Assembly: GCA_905221615.1 (NCBI GenBank)
Contig: CAJNDT010001002.1
Coordinates: 248,001-312,000 of the forward strand
Origin: Symbiodinium sp. CCMP2592
Lineage: Eukaryota > Sar > Dinophyceae > Suessiales > Symbiodiniaceae
DNA: 64,000 nt
Direction of reading: 5' to 3'
The notes beneath the pieces are model-generated. The model worked only from the letters and a program-made list of their open reading frames with translations. It ran no database searches and had not been told where the DNA came from. The translations under genes were made by a program, and so were the position numbers. Of the stretch, positions 1-10,159 are shown piece after piece (within the stretch, counting starts at the first letter, position 1; the number at the start of each line of letters is the position of its first letter).

Positions 1-462
1 CCGTGTTGCCACCGCAGCCAGCGAACTCCCCACATTGCTCCGCCGGCTACTATGCTGCTGCCGAGGTGTGTGCGTGCCTCTTCTGCTGGACGCGGCTGGC
101 CTCTTGGAGCAAGCTGCAAGGCAATCTTGGCACACACATGTCATCATGGGCGATTGGTGGCCGACGGCTGTTACCGCTCTCCTCGCTCGCCCGTTCTTGC
201 TTGTGCACGAAACCACGCTCGCCGAGCTTGTCCGGGCCGTCGCAGTTCCGCGGGGAGGCTACTACCTCGCGGCACCCTTGCAAGAAGCCTTCCTCACGCT
301 GCTTCTCGGCGCACCCGCGTTCTCTACGCTGCAGCGCTTCGTTGACGGTTTGCGACGTTCCCCTGCGCCACTACCTGGGGCTTTGTGGGGTGAGATGGGT
401 GAGGTGGTGCCCAACACCGATGCCTCCTCCCGCTGCTAACGCCGTCCTCACTGCTTCTCTGC
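1..462. other. unassigned sequence upstream of retroelement copy 1
   Basis: GC-rich sequence with overlapping open frames on both strands and no recognisable domain. It may be the 5' part of the retroelement that follows, but none of the usual RT N-terminal motifs is visible, so no gene is called. Confidence 0.3.
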
Positions 463-2255
463 GTGCTGCACCTTCCCATGCAACTGGCCCGCTTGAGCCT
501 GTGCCCAACGACGCTGTTATCGACCCGGCAGGTTTGCGTCAGCCGCAGTGTGCGAACGGTACCGACCCTGCTGAGCCTGATGCCGCCCTGCAACAGTCCC
601 ACCCAGACGGACGCGAAGGTCACCTGGAATGCTTGGTCGGAGTTGCTCCCCTTCGTGCGCCTGTTTTACGGGAGCCCCTCCAGCTACTGCTGGTGGGACT
701 GCGCTGGCCGCTGCCGGGATGTCCCTCAGGGTGAAGGGTGCGAGCAAGGGGACGCCCTCGCTCCCGCGCTTTTCGCACTGGGACAGCACGATGCTCTCCA
801 ACAGGCGGCAGCGGCGCTTCACCCAGACGACAGCCTCGTCGCTTTTCTGGATGACCTGTATGTTATCACACAGCCGTGTCGCGCGCGAGCCGCCTTGGAC
901 ACGACCGTGCACGCTGTCGAAGCCCGGTGTGGCATCGCGTCCAATTTGGGCAAGACTCGGGTGTCCGCCGCCCCAGCAGGTCCAGCTCCGCCCGGGATTG
1001 CGGAACTGGGCGATGAAGTGTGGCGAGGCGACAAGCCAGACGCCCAACAGGGTGTCGTCGTCCTTGGCTCGCCCGTGGGCCACCCTGCCTTCGCGCAAGC
1101 ATGGGCCGAGGATAGGCTGCGCGCCGAGCAAGAGCTCCTCGACCAACTGCCCAAGCTGCCAGACCTACAGTGTGCATGGTTGCTTTTGCTATTGTGCGCA
1201 TCCCCTCGTGCGAACCATGCCATTCGCACCATGCCCCCTTCGGCGTCTGCGACGTACGCGCGTGGACATGATGATGCCATATGGGCCACGCTGCAAGCCA
1301 TGCTTGGCGGAATGGGCGACGCGGAAGCCGCTCATGCGAGGCAGGTCGCCGCCCTGCCAGGTGTGCTGGGCGGGCTGGGGTTGCTATCCGCTGAAGCGAT
1401 AGCGCCTGCAGCCTTCTGGGCTTCCTGGGCGGATGCGTTGCCTGCAATCAATGCGCGCCTGCCCTCAAGCGCGGCCACTTATGCGCGCCTCCTCGAGTCC
1501 GACGCCGGAGGTGGAGCGCACTGCTTTGCAGAAGCAGCGAATGCACGCCGTACCTTGCAGGACCAAGGATGGAGCGATTGCCCAACATGGCGTGTGCTCC
1601 TCGAAGGAGCCCGTCCTGCCCCGCCTGCAGCCCCTGGTGCCGGGGACTGGCCGCACGGCTGGCAGTACCACGCGTCGCGGACCCTTACCGTACACTCTCG
1701 CGATTGCGTGCTTCTGCCTTCCTTGCCGCCCAGTTCGCGTGCACTGTCTACGGCGCCACAGCCAATGGCGGGGCGCTGTGCTGCGACGCGACACTGGTGT
1801 CCCCCCTCACGAGGACAGGGCACCCGCATCCATGCACAGTGGAAGTGGACGGGGCGGCGCTGAAGGTCGCGGAGCGGCGCAAGCAAAGCACCTACCCGGA
1901 GCTCGCGAGGGGCGGCCCGCAGAAGCTACTGGTGCTGGGCTCGGAAATCGGAGGCCGCTGGAATGCAACAGCGCAGCATCTCGTCCGCGACCTCGTCCGC
2001 CTCCGAGCTCTCCGTGCGCCGCCCGCACTGCGTCGCGCGCGTCCTCTGGGTGGGCGCGACGCTGGTGGGGAGCCTTGTCAGTCGCAGTCCAGCTCGCCGT
2101 TGCAGGCACGGCTTTGGGTCGCGCGTGGCCAGCCGTCCCAGCGCCGGGGCCGGGCGATGGCCCAGCACTGGACCGTGTGCTCGACCTCGCCGCTGACGAG
2201 GCGCCCAGCCGCCTGCCCCTGCGGCCCTAAACCGGGACCGCACGCAGTAATGTGA
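463..2255 (+). pseudogene. broken non-LTR retrotransposon, copy 1 (RT + endonuclease-like)
   Basis: An open frame (463-1863) carries a reverse-transcriptase palm. The GCEQGDALAPALF box lies near 733-775 and the catalytic FLDDLYV (a YxDD-type box) near 844-864, followed by a conserved VVLGSPVG stretch. Downstream homology moves to another frame (about 1750-2150), with CCDATLVSPLTR and ERRKQSTYPEL, which resemble the restriction-like (PD-D/ExK) endonuclease of R2-type elements. Compared with copy 2, the CCHC-like finger region is missing at the frame switch near 1725-1775, so this copy carries both a deletion and a frameshift. The product would be a polyprotein for target-primed reverse transcription. 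Family assignment rests on motif order; the R2-like link is inference. Confidence 0.75.
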
Positions 2256-2261
2256 TGCCGT

Positions 2262-2323
2262 AGGACTGTCGTAGCTACCGGATCCTCTTGCAGTCGGAAA
2301 AGTCCGTTGAAAAAAAAAAAAAA
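2262..2323 (+). repeat. short A-tailed segment, copy A
   Basis: A non-coding stretch ends in 14 A residues (2310-2323) directly after retroelement copy 1. Its last ~60 bases resemble the A-tailed segment at about 3180-3247: both have a GTCGTAGC core, a TTGC-G-CG block, an AAAA block and a CGTxGAAAA end. It could be the 3' tail of copy 1 or a small SINE-like insert. Confidence 0.4.
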
Positions 2324-3154
2324 CTTGGTTCGAGCCGCCGCGGCCACCATGCGCGCAACTGGTCGCGTCCGTGGCCTCCACCGCCAAGCCAGAGCCGGCA
2401 GTTCCTTCTCCCCACCGCTTCTGCAAGCGAAGTGCCCCCTTCCGAGGTCCCTGCCCGAAGCACTGCCCCCGAGAGGCGAACCGCAGCCGCTGCAGCAGGC
2501 ATGCAACTCGGGTTGGCTTCCCTCGACACAATCACTCTCGATGTGGCATTGCGCCAACGCATCCGTACCCTGCAAGGTGTTCCAGCCCGCCTTCCTTCGC
2601 GGTGTGTTGCGAACCGCACTCCGCACTAGCTTGCAGCTCATTACCGACCGGGAGACGCGACAACTCGAGCTCCGTGGCTGGAAACTGTTTTTCCTCGCGC
2701 CGCGCATGCTCCTTGTTCGAGCCACTGGGGACGCTCGTGTCCCCCCTGCGGAGCTGGACCGCCGCTTCGAGCTGTTCGCGAGTGGGGAGCAGCTTGATTT
2801 GTGCGATGTCCAGGACCAACTGCGGGACGGCGAAGCTGTGTTCAGTTTCTTGGACGACACTTACGTTGTCGCGCCGCCCGAGCGGGTCCACGAACTCTAC
2901 GAGGCCTTCCACGCTGCGCTGTGGACGCACACTCGCGTATAGAGCTCAACAACGGCGAAACGCGGGTGTGGAACGCTGCCGGCGAGGAGCCGGCGCGGGT
3001 CGCCGAGTTGCAATCCCGTTCCGAGTCGACCATTTGGGTTGGCGATTGGTCCTTGCCGCAGGAGCAGCAAGGCATCGTCGTGCTTGGCACTCCGCTCGGC
3101 TCCGATGCATTCGTCCAAAGGCATCTCATGCTCAAGCTCCTCGCTGAGGCGCTC

Positions 3155-3247
3155 TGACGGCCTCAGGCTGACTGCGTTGGGCCCTGCCGGTAGAGGTAGT
3201 CGTAGCACGCAGCTTTGCTGCCGTAAAAAGGTGCGTGGAAAAAAAAA
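3155..3247 (+). repeat. short A-tailed insert, copy B
   Basis: About 90 bases without homology to the element lie between two adjacent conserved blocks of copy 2 (LKLLAE... before, HDCLLGRIP after). The segment ends in nine A residues and resembles the A-tailed segment after copy 1. A clean interruption with an A-tail suggests a SINE-like retroposed insert; no target-site duplication is obvious. Confidence 0.45.
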
Positions 3248-3635
3248 GTGCCGGACACGACTGCCTGCTCGGCCGCATCCCTGCGATTGACGACCTGCTA
3301 GCCGCTTGGCTCATCCTCCGTTATTGTGCGTGCCCGCGAGCCAACTACCTTTTGCGAGCATTGCCGCCGGCCGCGACCTCGCACTTCGCTGAGGAAGCTG
3401 CCTTGCCACTCTCCTGGGATTTGCGGATGCTCCGCTGCCCCCCGCTGCCATTCGTGATCGTACGTGCTTCCCATTTGCCCTTGCAGTGTGGTGGCTTCGG
3501 CTTGTGTCAAGCTTTGGCAGACAGGCATGCAGCTTACTGGGCTTCCTGGCATCCGCGACCGGGCGCCGGAAGCCGCGGCCCGCTTCGTTGCTTGCCTCCA
3601 CGAGCCCGATGCCGGAAGGGTCCCTTCCGTTGCCT

Positions 3636-3664
3636 CTGCTGCTGCTGCTGCTGCTGCTGCTGCT
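3636..3664 (+). repeat. (CTG)n microsatellite
   Basis: About ten uninterrupted CTG units inside the decayed retroelement; in the locally conserved frame they read as polyalanine. Confidence 0.9.
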
Positions 3665-4712
3665 CAGGCCGCCGCCCACCTTACAGAGCAAGGTTTCCAT
3701 GCGCCGCCCTGGCAGGACACCTTCCAAGCTGCCCCGGTCGAATCTGCCAGGGGCGAGGAACCCACGGACTACCTGCGTGGCTGGCAGCGCCGTGCTGCCC
3801 CAGCTTGCGAGGACCGAGCGTCAGTTTGAGACGCATCTTACTGACCTTCCACCTGCGTCTCGCGCTTTGTTGCTATCCCAAGCCGGGCCCCATGCTGCCC
3901 GTGCGCTCACGGTCCTACCCACGGCCGATGACGTCACAATCTCCGGCCCACTGTTCCGAGTTCTCCTGCTCCGTCGCTTGCGCCTTCCTTTGCAACTCGG
4001 GCCGCGTACGTGCAGCTGCCGCCGCAGCCTTGACGCCCTCGGAGACCACCGCGCGGCCTGCGCCACATCGTGCGTGCTCCCGACCCGTGTGCGGCCTTTG
4101 GAACGTGCATTGGCCCGCGTTTGTCGCGAGGCTAGGTCTCGAGTCGCCCGCAGTGTCCGTGTCGCTGACATGAACATTGATGTTCCAGTCCGCGATGCAC
4201 GGCGCATCGACGTAGTGTGCAACGGGTTGCCTCTGTGGCATGTCGCCCAGCTCGCCGTTGATGCAATTATCGTGTCGCCCCTGACGCGTGATGGCCAGCT
4301 TCACCCAAGCGCCGATGTTCAGCCTGGCGTCTCGCTCCTCCGCGCTGAGCGAAGGAAACGACGGGAAACCTACCCGGAGCTGCTCCGTGCACGCCGTTGC
4401 CGACTCGTTGTGTTCGGCACCGAAACAGGGGGGCGGTGGAGCCTTTTTAATGAGTTCAAGAGTCCTTGGCAAACCCGTGGGGGATATCGGCATAGTGATT
4501 TGCAGTAGTGTTGATGCCGCCCTCCCGATTACTTTTGATGTTCCGAGTGAGGACTACAGCATTTCGTGCAAGCGTGGCATTCCCAGCATCACCGCACCGC
4601 CTCAGACTCTGCCTACACCTCTCTCGCGAGAGCCGTGGTGCGAAGGGCTGCCTTGGCAAGGTCACCCAATCGCTGCCTGATTGGCTTGAAACTGTGACAT
4701 TCCCGGTGTTTC

Positions 4713-5030
4713 TTGAATCGGATACGCTATCAGCGCACTGGATTGCACTGGCAGCCTTATCAGGTCTTCGCAATGGCACTTCATGTTGGTGAGCAATTGC
4801 ATCGGGGGCACTACCGTTTGCTTGCTCGGCCCGGGCAAGACAGACCCAATGTGTGGATCACTGATGACAACTGTTCAGCACAGTCGTTCTCTGTTGCCAA
4901 TGCACGGGCAAACAGTCGTCATGCGTATTTCATCTGCTGCCGGCGATTTCTGAGGCTCCGCTGTACCCGCTGTGGAATCAGTATGCGGTACAAACATTGC
5001 GGACTGTCATTCGTGACAGCACACATGTGA
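4713..5030 (+). pseudogene. ubiquitin-specific protease (C19)-like C-terminal remnant
   Basis: The frame contains YQVFAMALHVGEQLHRGHYR, then VWITDDNCSAQSF and HAYFICCRR. This matches the C-terminal box of USP-type cysteine proteases: a hydrophobic strand, the GHY histidine box, then W-x2-DD. The Cys-box half of such a protease is not visible upstream, so it is a fragment. It follows retroelement copy 2 by about 200 bases in the same frame class, which suggests the protease-like domain was carried by the element. Assignment is by motif only. Confidence 0.45.
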
Positions 5031-5289
5031 GGGAGCAGAAAGGCGCGCGCCCATGGAGGCGCCGGAATCCAAGATTTTGCTGTGGCCAGCTCGGCGACGA
5101 TTTGTTCGCGGCGTCCTGAAGATGTTGTTTTCGTGTACGAGCGGTGTTGATGGCTGTTCCTGCTTTGAGGGCATAGGTGCCGAGGAGCACCGTTCCCAGG
5201 TGGTTGGGTGGAGGATGCGTACATCATACACAGCCGAGCCGGGCCTTAGGCCTGTCCAGGTTCGTATCGTAGCACCGTCGCACGCTTCT

Positions 5290-5352
5290 GCCTCGTGGAA
5301 AGTGAAGGTGAAAGTGAAGGTGAACATGAAAATGAAAATGAAGGTGAAAGTG
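5290..5352 (+). repeat. degenerate GTGAAG/ATGAAA hexamer array
   Basis: About ten purine-rich hexamers of the GTGAAR / ATGAAA type in tandem, leading into the TATG-rich tract. Confidence 0.85.
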
Positions 5353-5353
5353 T

Positions 5354-5645
5354 GTAATAATACGTATGTTTGTTTCGTATGTGTACATGTATATATACGT
5401 ATACATATGTAAAATATATGCGTCTATGTGCATTATGTGTATCTTGTGTACCTATGATACCAATGTGTATCCATGTGTATCTACGTGCAAGTAATTTATA
5501 CGTATGTATTGTGTGTCGATGTATCTATGTACTTGTATATCTTAGTATGTATGTATTTGCATATATATGCACCTATGTATCTGTGTATACATGTATAATG
5601 GCGCAGGTGTACATACAAATGTGTACGTGTGATTGTATATATACA

Positions 5646-5707
<62 letters not shown>

Positions 5708-5756
5708 TTGTGTGTTTGTGTGCGTTTGTGTGCGTTTGTGTTTGTGTGCTTTTTTT
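5354..5756 (+). repeat. TATG/TATC-rich tract, (TA)n then (TG)n
   Basis: Degenerate TATGTGTA repeats, a pure TA run near 5648-5688, then TG/TTTG repeats to about 5756. Long open frames here are repeat translations, not genes. Confidence 0.95.
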
Positions 5757-5801
5757 TGTTGGCAAAATCGGGAAGCCAGGTCGGTCGCCATATCGCGCCA
5801 G

Positions 5802-5935
5802 CAGATGCAGATCCAAGAATTCCAAAAATGGTGGGCATCAGGACACGGGGATGCTGCAATGGCAGCGCATCCTCTACTATCCTTGGCTCGGTCCTCAGAA
5901 CCGAGCCATGATTTTCTACACAGACGTGGCGGCCT
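5802..5935 (+). CDS. exon candidate, first WW(A/S)xGHGD module of repeat-protein gene
   Basis: After an AG, the sequence encodes QEFQKWWASGHGDAAMAAH and a following LLSLARSS, clearly homologous to the FQQWWADGHGDAAAAAH segment found four times downstream. Homology fades near 5918-5935, where an intron probably starts. The next 480 bases hold nothing recognisable before the homology resumes at 6419. The alternative is a decayed extra copy. Confidence 0.55.
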
Positions 5936-6418
5936 CGAATGACGCCGTTTTGAAATTTGGCTGAGGTCGACGGCTCGGTTTTGGCAGACCCTGGACGGCA
6001 TCTTGTGGCCATCGTAGTAACGGCAATTCGCCAAGCGCCGGTTCGTGACACATCGTTGAACTCAGCAAGTATGAAAGACTTGTGGCAAGATGCCCTGATT
6101 CAACGATGTTTGTTCGTTTTCGTCGCACTGTCATCGGTTTCAACAACATGCCCGGTGATGTGTTTCCGGTACAAGGGATCATGTACGAACCCGAGCAAAC
6201 TATTAACAACGAATTGGACTGTGTCTGCGGATCGTGTCATGCTGGGGTGCAGATATTGAAATTTCCAAGTTAGGTTCTTATATGAGTATGTTGGACACAA
6301 AGGAGATTTGAAAGAGCTAAGGCTGTCATATCTTCCGGATCGGCGTATCACAACTGCTTAGGCGCCCCGGGCACGTGCCAGCAGCGTTTTTGATACTTGG
6401 ATCTGAGTGCTCTATCAG

Positions 6419-6540
6419 GTATTGAGCAGCTGGACAAGTTGTTGAATCGGGTGGAAGGCTCTACAGGAGACGTAGCAGCCCTGGAGCCTTTGAAGAAGGC
6501 GCTTCGCAGCAAGGGTGGAGCTCGGAACCAGGCGCGAGCA
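6419..6540 (+). CDS. exon candidate, second part of first module
   Basis: After a TATCAG acceptor it encodes IEQLDKLLNRVEG and ALRSKGGARNQARA, homologous to LDGLQRMVDKSR and ALLTKGGAKSQARA of the downstream modules. It ends exactly at ARA before a GC donor (6541). Joining it to 6641 restores the ARA-VG-VLF order of the other modules, which strongly supports a GC-AG intron of 100 bases (6541-6640). Confidence 0.6.
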
Positions 6541-6640
6541 GCTTCTTTGCGGCAATGAACGTGTGCGCATGCTTTAGAGCTGCTATGGGTTGTCCTAGTG
6601 ACTTCGGTCAAGCCCTTGCGTTTCTGTCGGTGGAACCCAG

Positions 6641-9600
6641 GTGGGCGGTGTACTCTTTAGCACTGCGATGAACATGTTTGATGCCACATCGGGAAACCAT
6701 GTTGCCGCAGAAAGGGTTTCGACCGTGCTCGAGGAACCGCGTGATTACAGCTTTGCGGAGCAAGCCAGCGTCGATTGGGTCTTGGACGAAGTGTTCGACC
6801 CTCCGAAGCCTTTCATCAATTCACAGTCCTTTCCTCAAGAAGCCACGGCCGCCATACGAAGCGGACCTAGACAGGACAGCGAGCTGCTCGGGTGTATTGC
6901 CTGTGGTTCCGTGGTTTTGGCCACCGGCACTTGTGGAAATTACATCCAGTGCAAGGTCGCCGAGACATTGGGGACAGGGAGTACCGAGTTGGGCTTCGTT
7001 CTTCGACAGCTTGATGGGCTTCCCCTCTTCTCACCTGCACCACCGACTCAACAGACATTCGACGAATGTTTTGATCCAGTGAAGATTTTCGTTTGCGCAC
7101 CGTCCTTTCCGAAGACATCGTCGGCGGCAGTGCGGACCGCACCGACACCAGACAGCGAGCTAGTGACCACACTACCGTTCGGGTCGGAAGTACAGGCCAC
7201 AGCAAGGGCGGGATCATACTTGCAAATCCGGCTGACTGATTCTGCTGCAGCAGAGGGCGGGTCACGCCTGGCGTGGGTGCCACGTGTGCTTGGCGATCTC
7301 GTGCTGTTCGTGGAACAACAAGCGGTGAAGCCAGCAGATGCCGAACGAAGTCCTGCAAGCTTGTCCACCGAAGCGGCAATCTGCGAGCAGACCAACCAGA
7401 TCAGTCGATTCCAGCAGTGGTGGGCAGATGGTCATGGGGACGCAGCAGCTGCAGCCCATTCCATATTGTCGCTGGTTGACCGGTCTGTGCTGCACGAAGT
7501 GGTGTCGACTGGTGCGAACTATCACAATTGTCTCAGCGCAGACCGGCTAGATGGTCTGCAAAGGATGGTGGACAAGTCCCGGAGACCAGGCTTGGAAGCT
7601 TTGCGGAGAGCTTTGCTGACCAAGGGCGGAGCCAAAAGCCAGGCCCGTGCAGTTGGGACCGTTCTTTTCAAGGAAGCCCTTACCATTTTCAACAGTCCGA
7701 AGCACGACGCCGGGGATCAGCCGACGGAAAGCATAGGAGATCTGCCCTGCGCTGAAGTGGACAAGACCCCCATCGATGAGATTCATCGCGAAGTGATGTT
7801 AGACGAGATCTACAACCCTCCCAAGCGGTTTGTGTGTTCCGACGCCTTTCCGAAGGATGCCACCGTGGCAGTGCGAGTTGTCCCTGACATGGCAGGAGAG
7901 CTTGTGACAAGTTTGCCGCATGGCGCAGAGATCTTAGCAACTGGATCCCGCAATTCATATTTACAGTTCAGCTTGGAAGACGCCGCAGCAGAGGGCGGGT
8001 CACGCCTTGCGTGGGTGCCACGTGTGCTTGGCAATCTCGTCCTGTTCGTGGAACAACAAGCGGTGAAGCCAGCAGATGCCGAACGAAGTCCTGCAAGCTT
8101 GTCCACCGAAGCGGCGATCTGCGAGCAGACCAATCAAATCAGTCGATTCCAGCAGTGGTGGGCAGATGGTCATGGGGACGCAGCAGCTGCAGCCCATTCC
8201 ATATTGTCGCTGGTTGACCGGTCTGTGCTGCACGAAGTGGTGTCGACTGGTGCGAACTATCACAATTGTCTCAGCGCAGACCGGCTGGATGGTCTGCAAA
8301 GGATGGTGGACAAGTCCCGGAGACCAGGCTTGGAAGCTTTGCGGAGAGCTTTGCTGACCAAGGGCGGAGCCAAAAGCCAGGCCCGTGCAGTTGGGACCGT
8401 TCTTTTCAAGGAAGCCCTTACCATCTTCAACAGTCCGAAGCACGACGCCGGGGATCAGCCGACGGAAAGCATAGGAGATCTGCCCTGCGCTGAAGTGGAC
8501 AAGACCCCCATCGATGAGATTCATCGCGAAGTGATGTTAGACGAGATCTACAACCCTCCCAAGCGGTTTGTGTGTTCCGACGCCTTTCCGAAAGATGCCA
8601 CCGTGGCAGTGCGAGTTGTCCCTGACATGGCAGGAGAGCTTGTGACAAGTTTGCCGCATGGCGCAGAGATCTTAGCAACTGGATCCCGCAATTCATATTT
8701 ACAGTTCAGATTGGAAGACGCGGCAGCAGAGGGCGTGTCACGCCTGGCGTGGGTGCCACGTCTGCTTGGCGATCTCGTGCTGTTCGTGGAACAACAAGCG
8801 GTGAAGCCAGCAGATGCCGAAGAAGGCCCTGCAAGCTTGTCCACCGAAGCGGCAATCTGCGAGCAGACCAACCAGATCAGTCGATTCCAGCAGTGGTGGG
8901 CAGATGGTCATGGGGACGCAGCAGCTGCAGCCCATTCCATATTGTCGCTGGTTGACCGGTCTGTGCTGCACGAAGTGGTGTCGACTGGTGCGAACTATCA
9001 CAATTGTCTCAGCGCAGACCGGCTAGATGGTCTGCAAAGGATGGTGGACAAGTCCCGGAGACCAGGCTTGGAAGCTTTGCGGAGAGCTTTGCTGACCAAG
9101 GGCGGAGCCAAAAGCCAGGCCCGTGCAGTTGGGACCGTTCTTTTCAAGGAAGCCCTTACCATCTTCAACAGTCCGAAGCACGACGCCGGGGATCAGCCGA
9201 CGGAAAGCATAGGAGATCTGCCCTGCGCTGAAGTGGACAAGACCCCCATCGATGAGATTCATCGCGAAGTGATGTTAGACGAGATCTACAACCCTCCCAA
9301 GCGGTTTGTGTGTTCCGACGCCTTTCCGAAAGATGCCACCGTGGCAGTGCGAGTTGTCCCTGACATGGCAGGAGAGCTTGTGACAAGTTTGCCGCATGGC
9401 GCAGAGATCTTAGCAACTGGATCCCGCAATTCATATTTACAGTTCAGATTGGAAGACGCGGCAGCAGAGGGCGTGTCACGCCTGGCGTGGGTGCCACGTC
9501 TGCTTGGCGATCTCGTGCTGTTCGTGGAACAACAAGCGGTGAAGCCAGCAGATGCCGAAGAAGGCCTTGCAAGCTTGTCCACCGAAGCGGCAATCTGCGA

Positions 9601-10153
9601 GCAGACCAACCAGATCAGTCGATTCCAGCAGTGGTGGGCAGATGGTCATGGGGACGCAGCAGCTGCAGCCCATTCCATATTGTCGCTGGTTGACCGGTCT
9701 GTGCTGCACGAAGTGGTGTCGACTGGTGCGAACTATCACAATTGTCTCAGCGCAGACCGGCTAGATGGTCTGCAAAGGATGGTGGACAAGTCCCGGAGAC
9801 CAGGCTTGGAAGCTTTGCGGAGAGCTTTGCTGACCAAGGGCGGAGCCAAAAGCCAGGCCCGTGCAGTTGGGACCGTTCTTTTCAAGGAAGCCCTTACCAT
9901 CTTCAACAGTCCGAAGCACGACGCCGGGGATCAGCCGACGGAAAGCATAGGAGATCTGCCCTGCGCTGAAGTGGACAAGACCCCCATCGATGAGATTCAT
10001 CGCGAAGTGATGTTAGACGAGATCTACAACCCTCCCAAGCGGTTTGTGTGTTCCGACGCCTTTCCGAAGGATGCCACCGTGGCAGTGCGATCTTCACCGA
10101 CACAGCAAAGCGAGTTTTTGACATGTCTACCGTTCGGCACAGACGCTTGGTGA
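6641..10153 (+). CDS. uncharacterised tandem-module protein with SH3-like domains (main exon)
   Basis: 1170 uninterrupted codons following the AG at 6639-6640. The first ~240 residues hold two divergent copies of a ~75-residue unit of the form PxxFV...FPxxATxAVR...SELVTxLPxGxEV...Y-x-Q-x-RL...LAWVPR, which resembles bacterial-type SH3 (SH3b) domains. After that a 246-residue module repeats, consisting of an unknown helical domain (FQQWWADGHGD, RLDGLQRMVDKS, LFKEALTIFNS) plus one SH3-like unit. Five SH3-like units are complete and a sixth is cut short, because the frame closes at LPFGTDAW. Shifting by one base after about 10143 gives LGDNYARV, so either a frameshift or a splice site lies there. 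No signal peptide or membrane segment is seen, and the true start lies upstream. Function unknown; a scaffold or peptide-binding role is only a guess from the SH3-like fold. Confidence 0.75.
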   Translation: MGGVLFSTAMNMFDATSGNHVAAERVSTVLEEPRDYSFAEQASVDWVLDEVFDPPKPFINSQSFPQEATAAIRSGPRQDSELLGCIACGSVVLATGTCGNYIQCKVAETLGTGSTELGFVLRQLDGLPLFSPAPPTQQTFDECFDPVKIFVCAPSFPKTSSAAVRTAPTPDSELVTTLPFGSEVQATARAGSYLQIRLTDSAAAEGGSRLAWVPRVLGDLVLFVEQQAVKPADAERSPASLSTEAAICEQTNQISRFQQWWADGHGDAAAAAHSILSLVDRSVLHEVVSTGANYHNCLSADRLDGLQRMVDKSRRPGLEALRRALLTKGGAKSQARAVGTVLFKEALTIFNSPKHDAGDQPTESIGDLPCAEVDKTPIDEIHREVMLDEIYNPPKRFVCSDAFPKDATVAVRVVPDMAGELVTSLPHGAEILATGSRNSYLQFSLEDAAAEGGSRLAWVPRVLGNLVLFVEQQAVKPADAERSPASLSTEAAICEQTNQISRFQQWWADGHGDAAAAAHSILSLVDRSVLHEVVSTGANYHNCLSADRLDGLQRMVDKSRRPGLEALRRALLTKGGAKSQARAVGTVLFKEALTIFNSPKHDAGDQPTESIGDLPCAEVDKTPIDEIHREVMLDEIYNPPKRFVCSDAFPKDATVAVRVVPDMAGELVTSLPHGAEILATGSRNSYLQFRLEDAAAEGVSRLAWVPRLLGDLVLFVEQQAVKPADAEEGPASLSTEAAICEQTNQISRFQQWWADGHGDAAAAAHSILSLVDRSVLHEVVSTGANYHNCLSADRLDGLQRMVDKSRRPGLEALRRALLTKGGAKSQARAVGTVLFKEALTIFNSPKHDAGDQPTESIGDLPCAEVDKTPIDEIHREVMLDEIYNPPKRFVCSDAFPKDATVAVRVVPDMAGELVTSLPHGAEILATGSRNSYLQFRLEDAAAEGVSRLAWVPRLLGDLVLFVEQQAVKPADAEEGLASLSTEAAICEQTNQISRFQQWWADGHGDAAAAAHSILSLVDRSVLHEVVSTGANYHNCLSADRLDGLQRMVDKSRRPGLEALRRALLTKGGAKSQARAVGTVLFKEALTIFNSPKHDAGDQPTESIGDLPCAEVDKTPIDEIHREVMLDEIYNPPKRFVCSDAFPKDATVAVRSSPTQQSEFLTCLPFGTDAW
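7240..10089 (+). repeat. 738-bp tandem coding repeat, about 3.9 units
   Basis: Matching anchors lie exactly 738 bases apart (7368, 8106, 8844, 9582), and units differ at only a handful of positions, for example GERSP/EEGP codons and single silent changes. Near identity ends abruptly at 10089. The period is a multiple of three, so the array stays open. Confidence 0.97.
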
Positions 10154-10159
10154 CAACTA

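Larger units (their letters stand above)
2630..4508 (+). pseudogene. broken non-LTR retrotransposon, copy 2 (RT, CCHC finger, endonuclease-like)
   Basis: Homology to one polyprotein runs across three frames. The N-terminal part has a GWKLFFLAPRMLL stretch near 2677-2715, then jumps directly to FLDDTYV (2847-2867), so the RT core between them is deleted. Frame changes occur near 2937, 3545 and 3818, and a short A-tailed segment interrupts near 3155-3247. The C-terminal part is well preserved. It has a C-x-C-x9-H-x3-C finger at about 4011-4062, then RRID (about 4200), AVDAIIVSPL (about 4252-4285) and an RRKRRETYPEL block (about 4345-4385), matching the order finger then PD-(D/E)xK nuclease known from R2/NeSL-like elements. 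A CTG run at 3636-3664 lies inside. Clearly inactive. Confidence 0.75.

Noticed and set aside
35..439. 134-codon open frame before retroelement copy 1
   Set aside because: GC-rich DNA opens all frames here; no motif of an RT N-terminus or any other family is visible.
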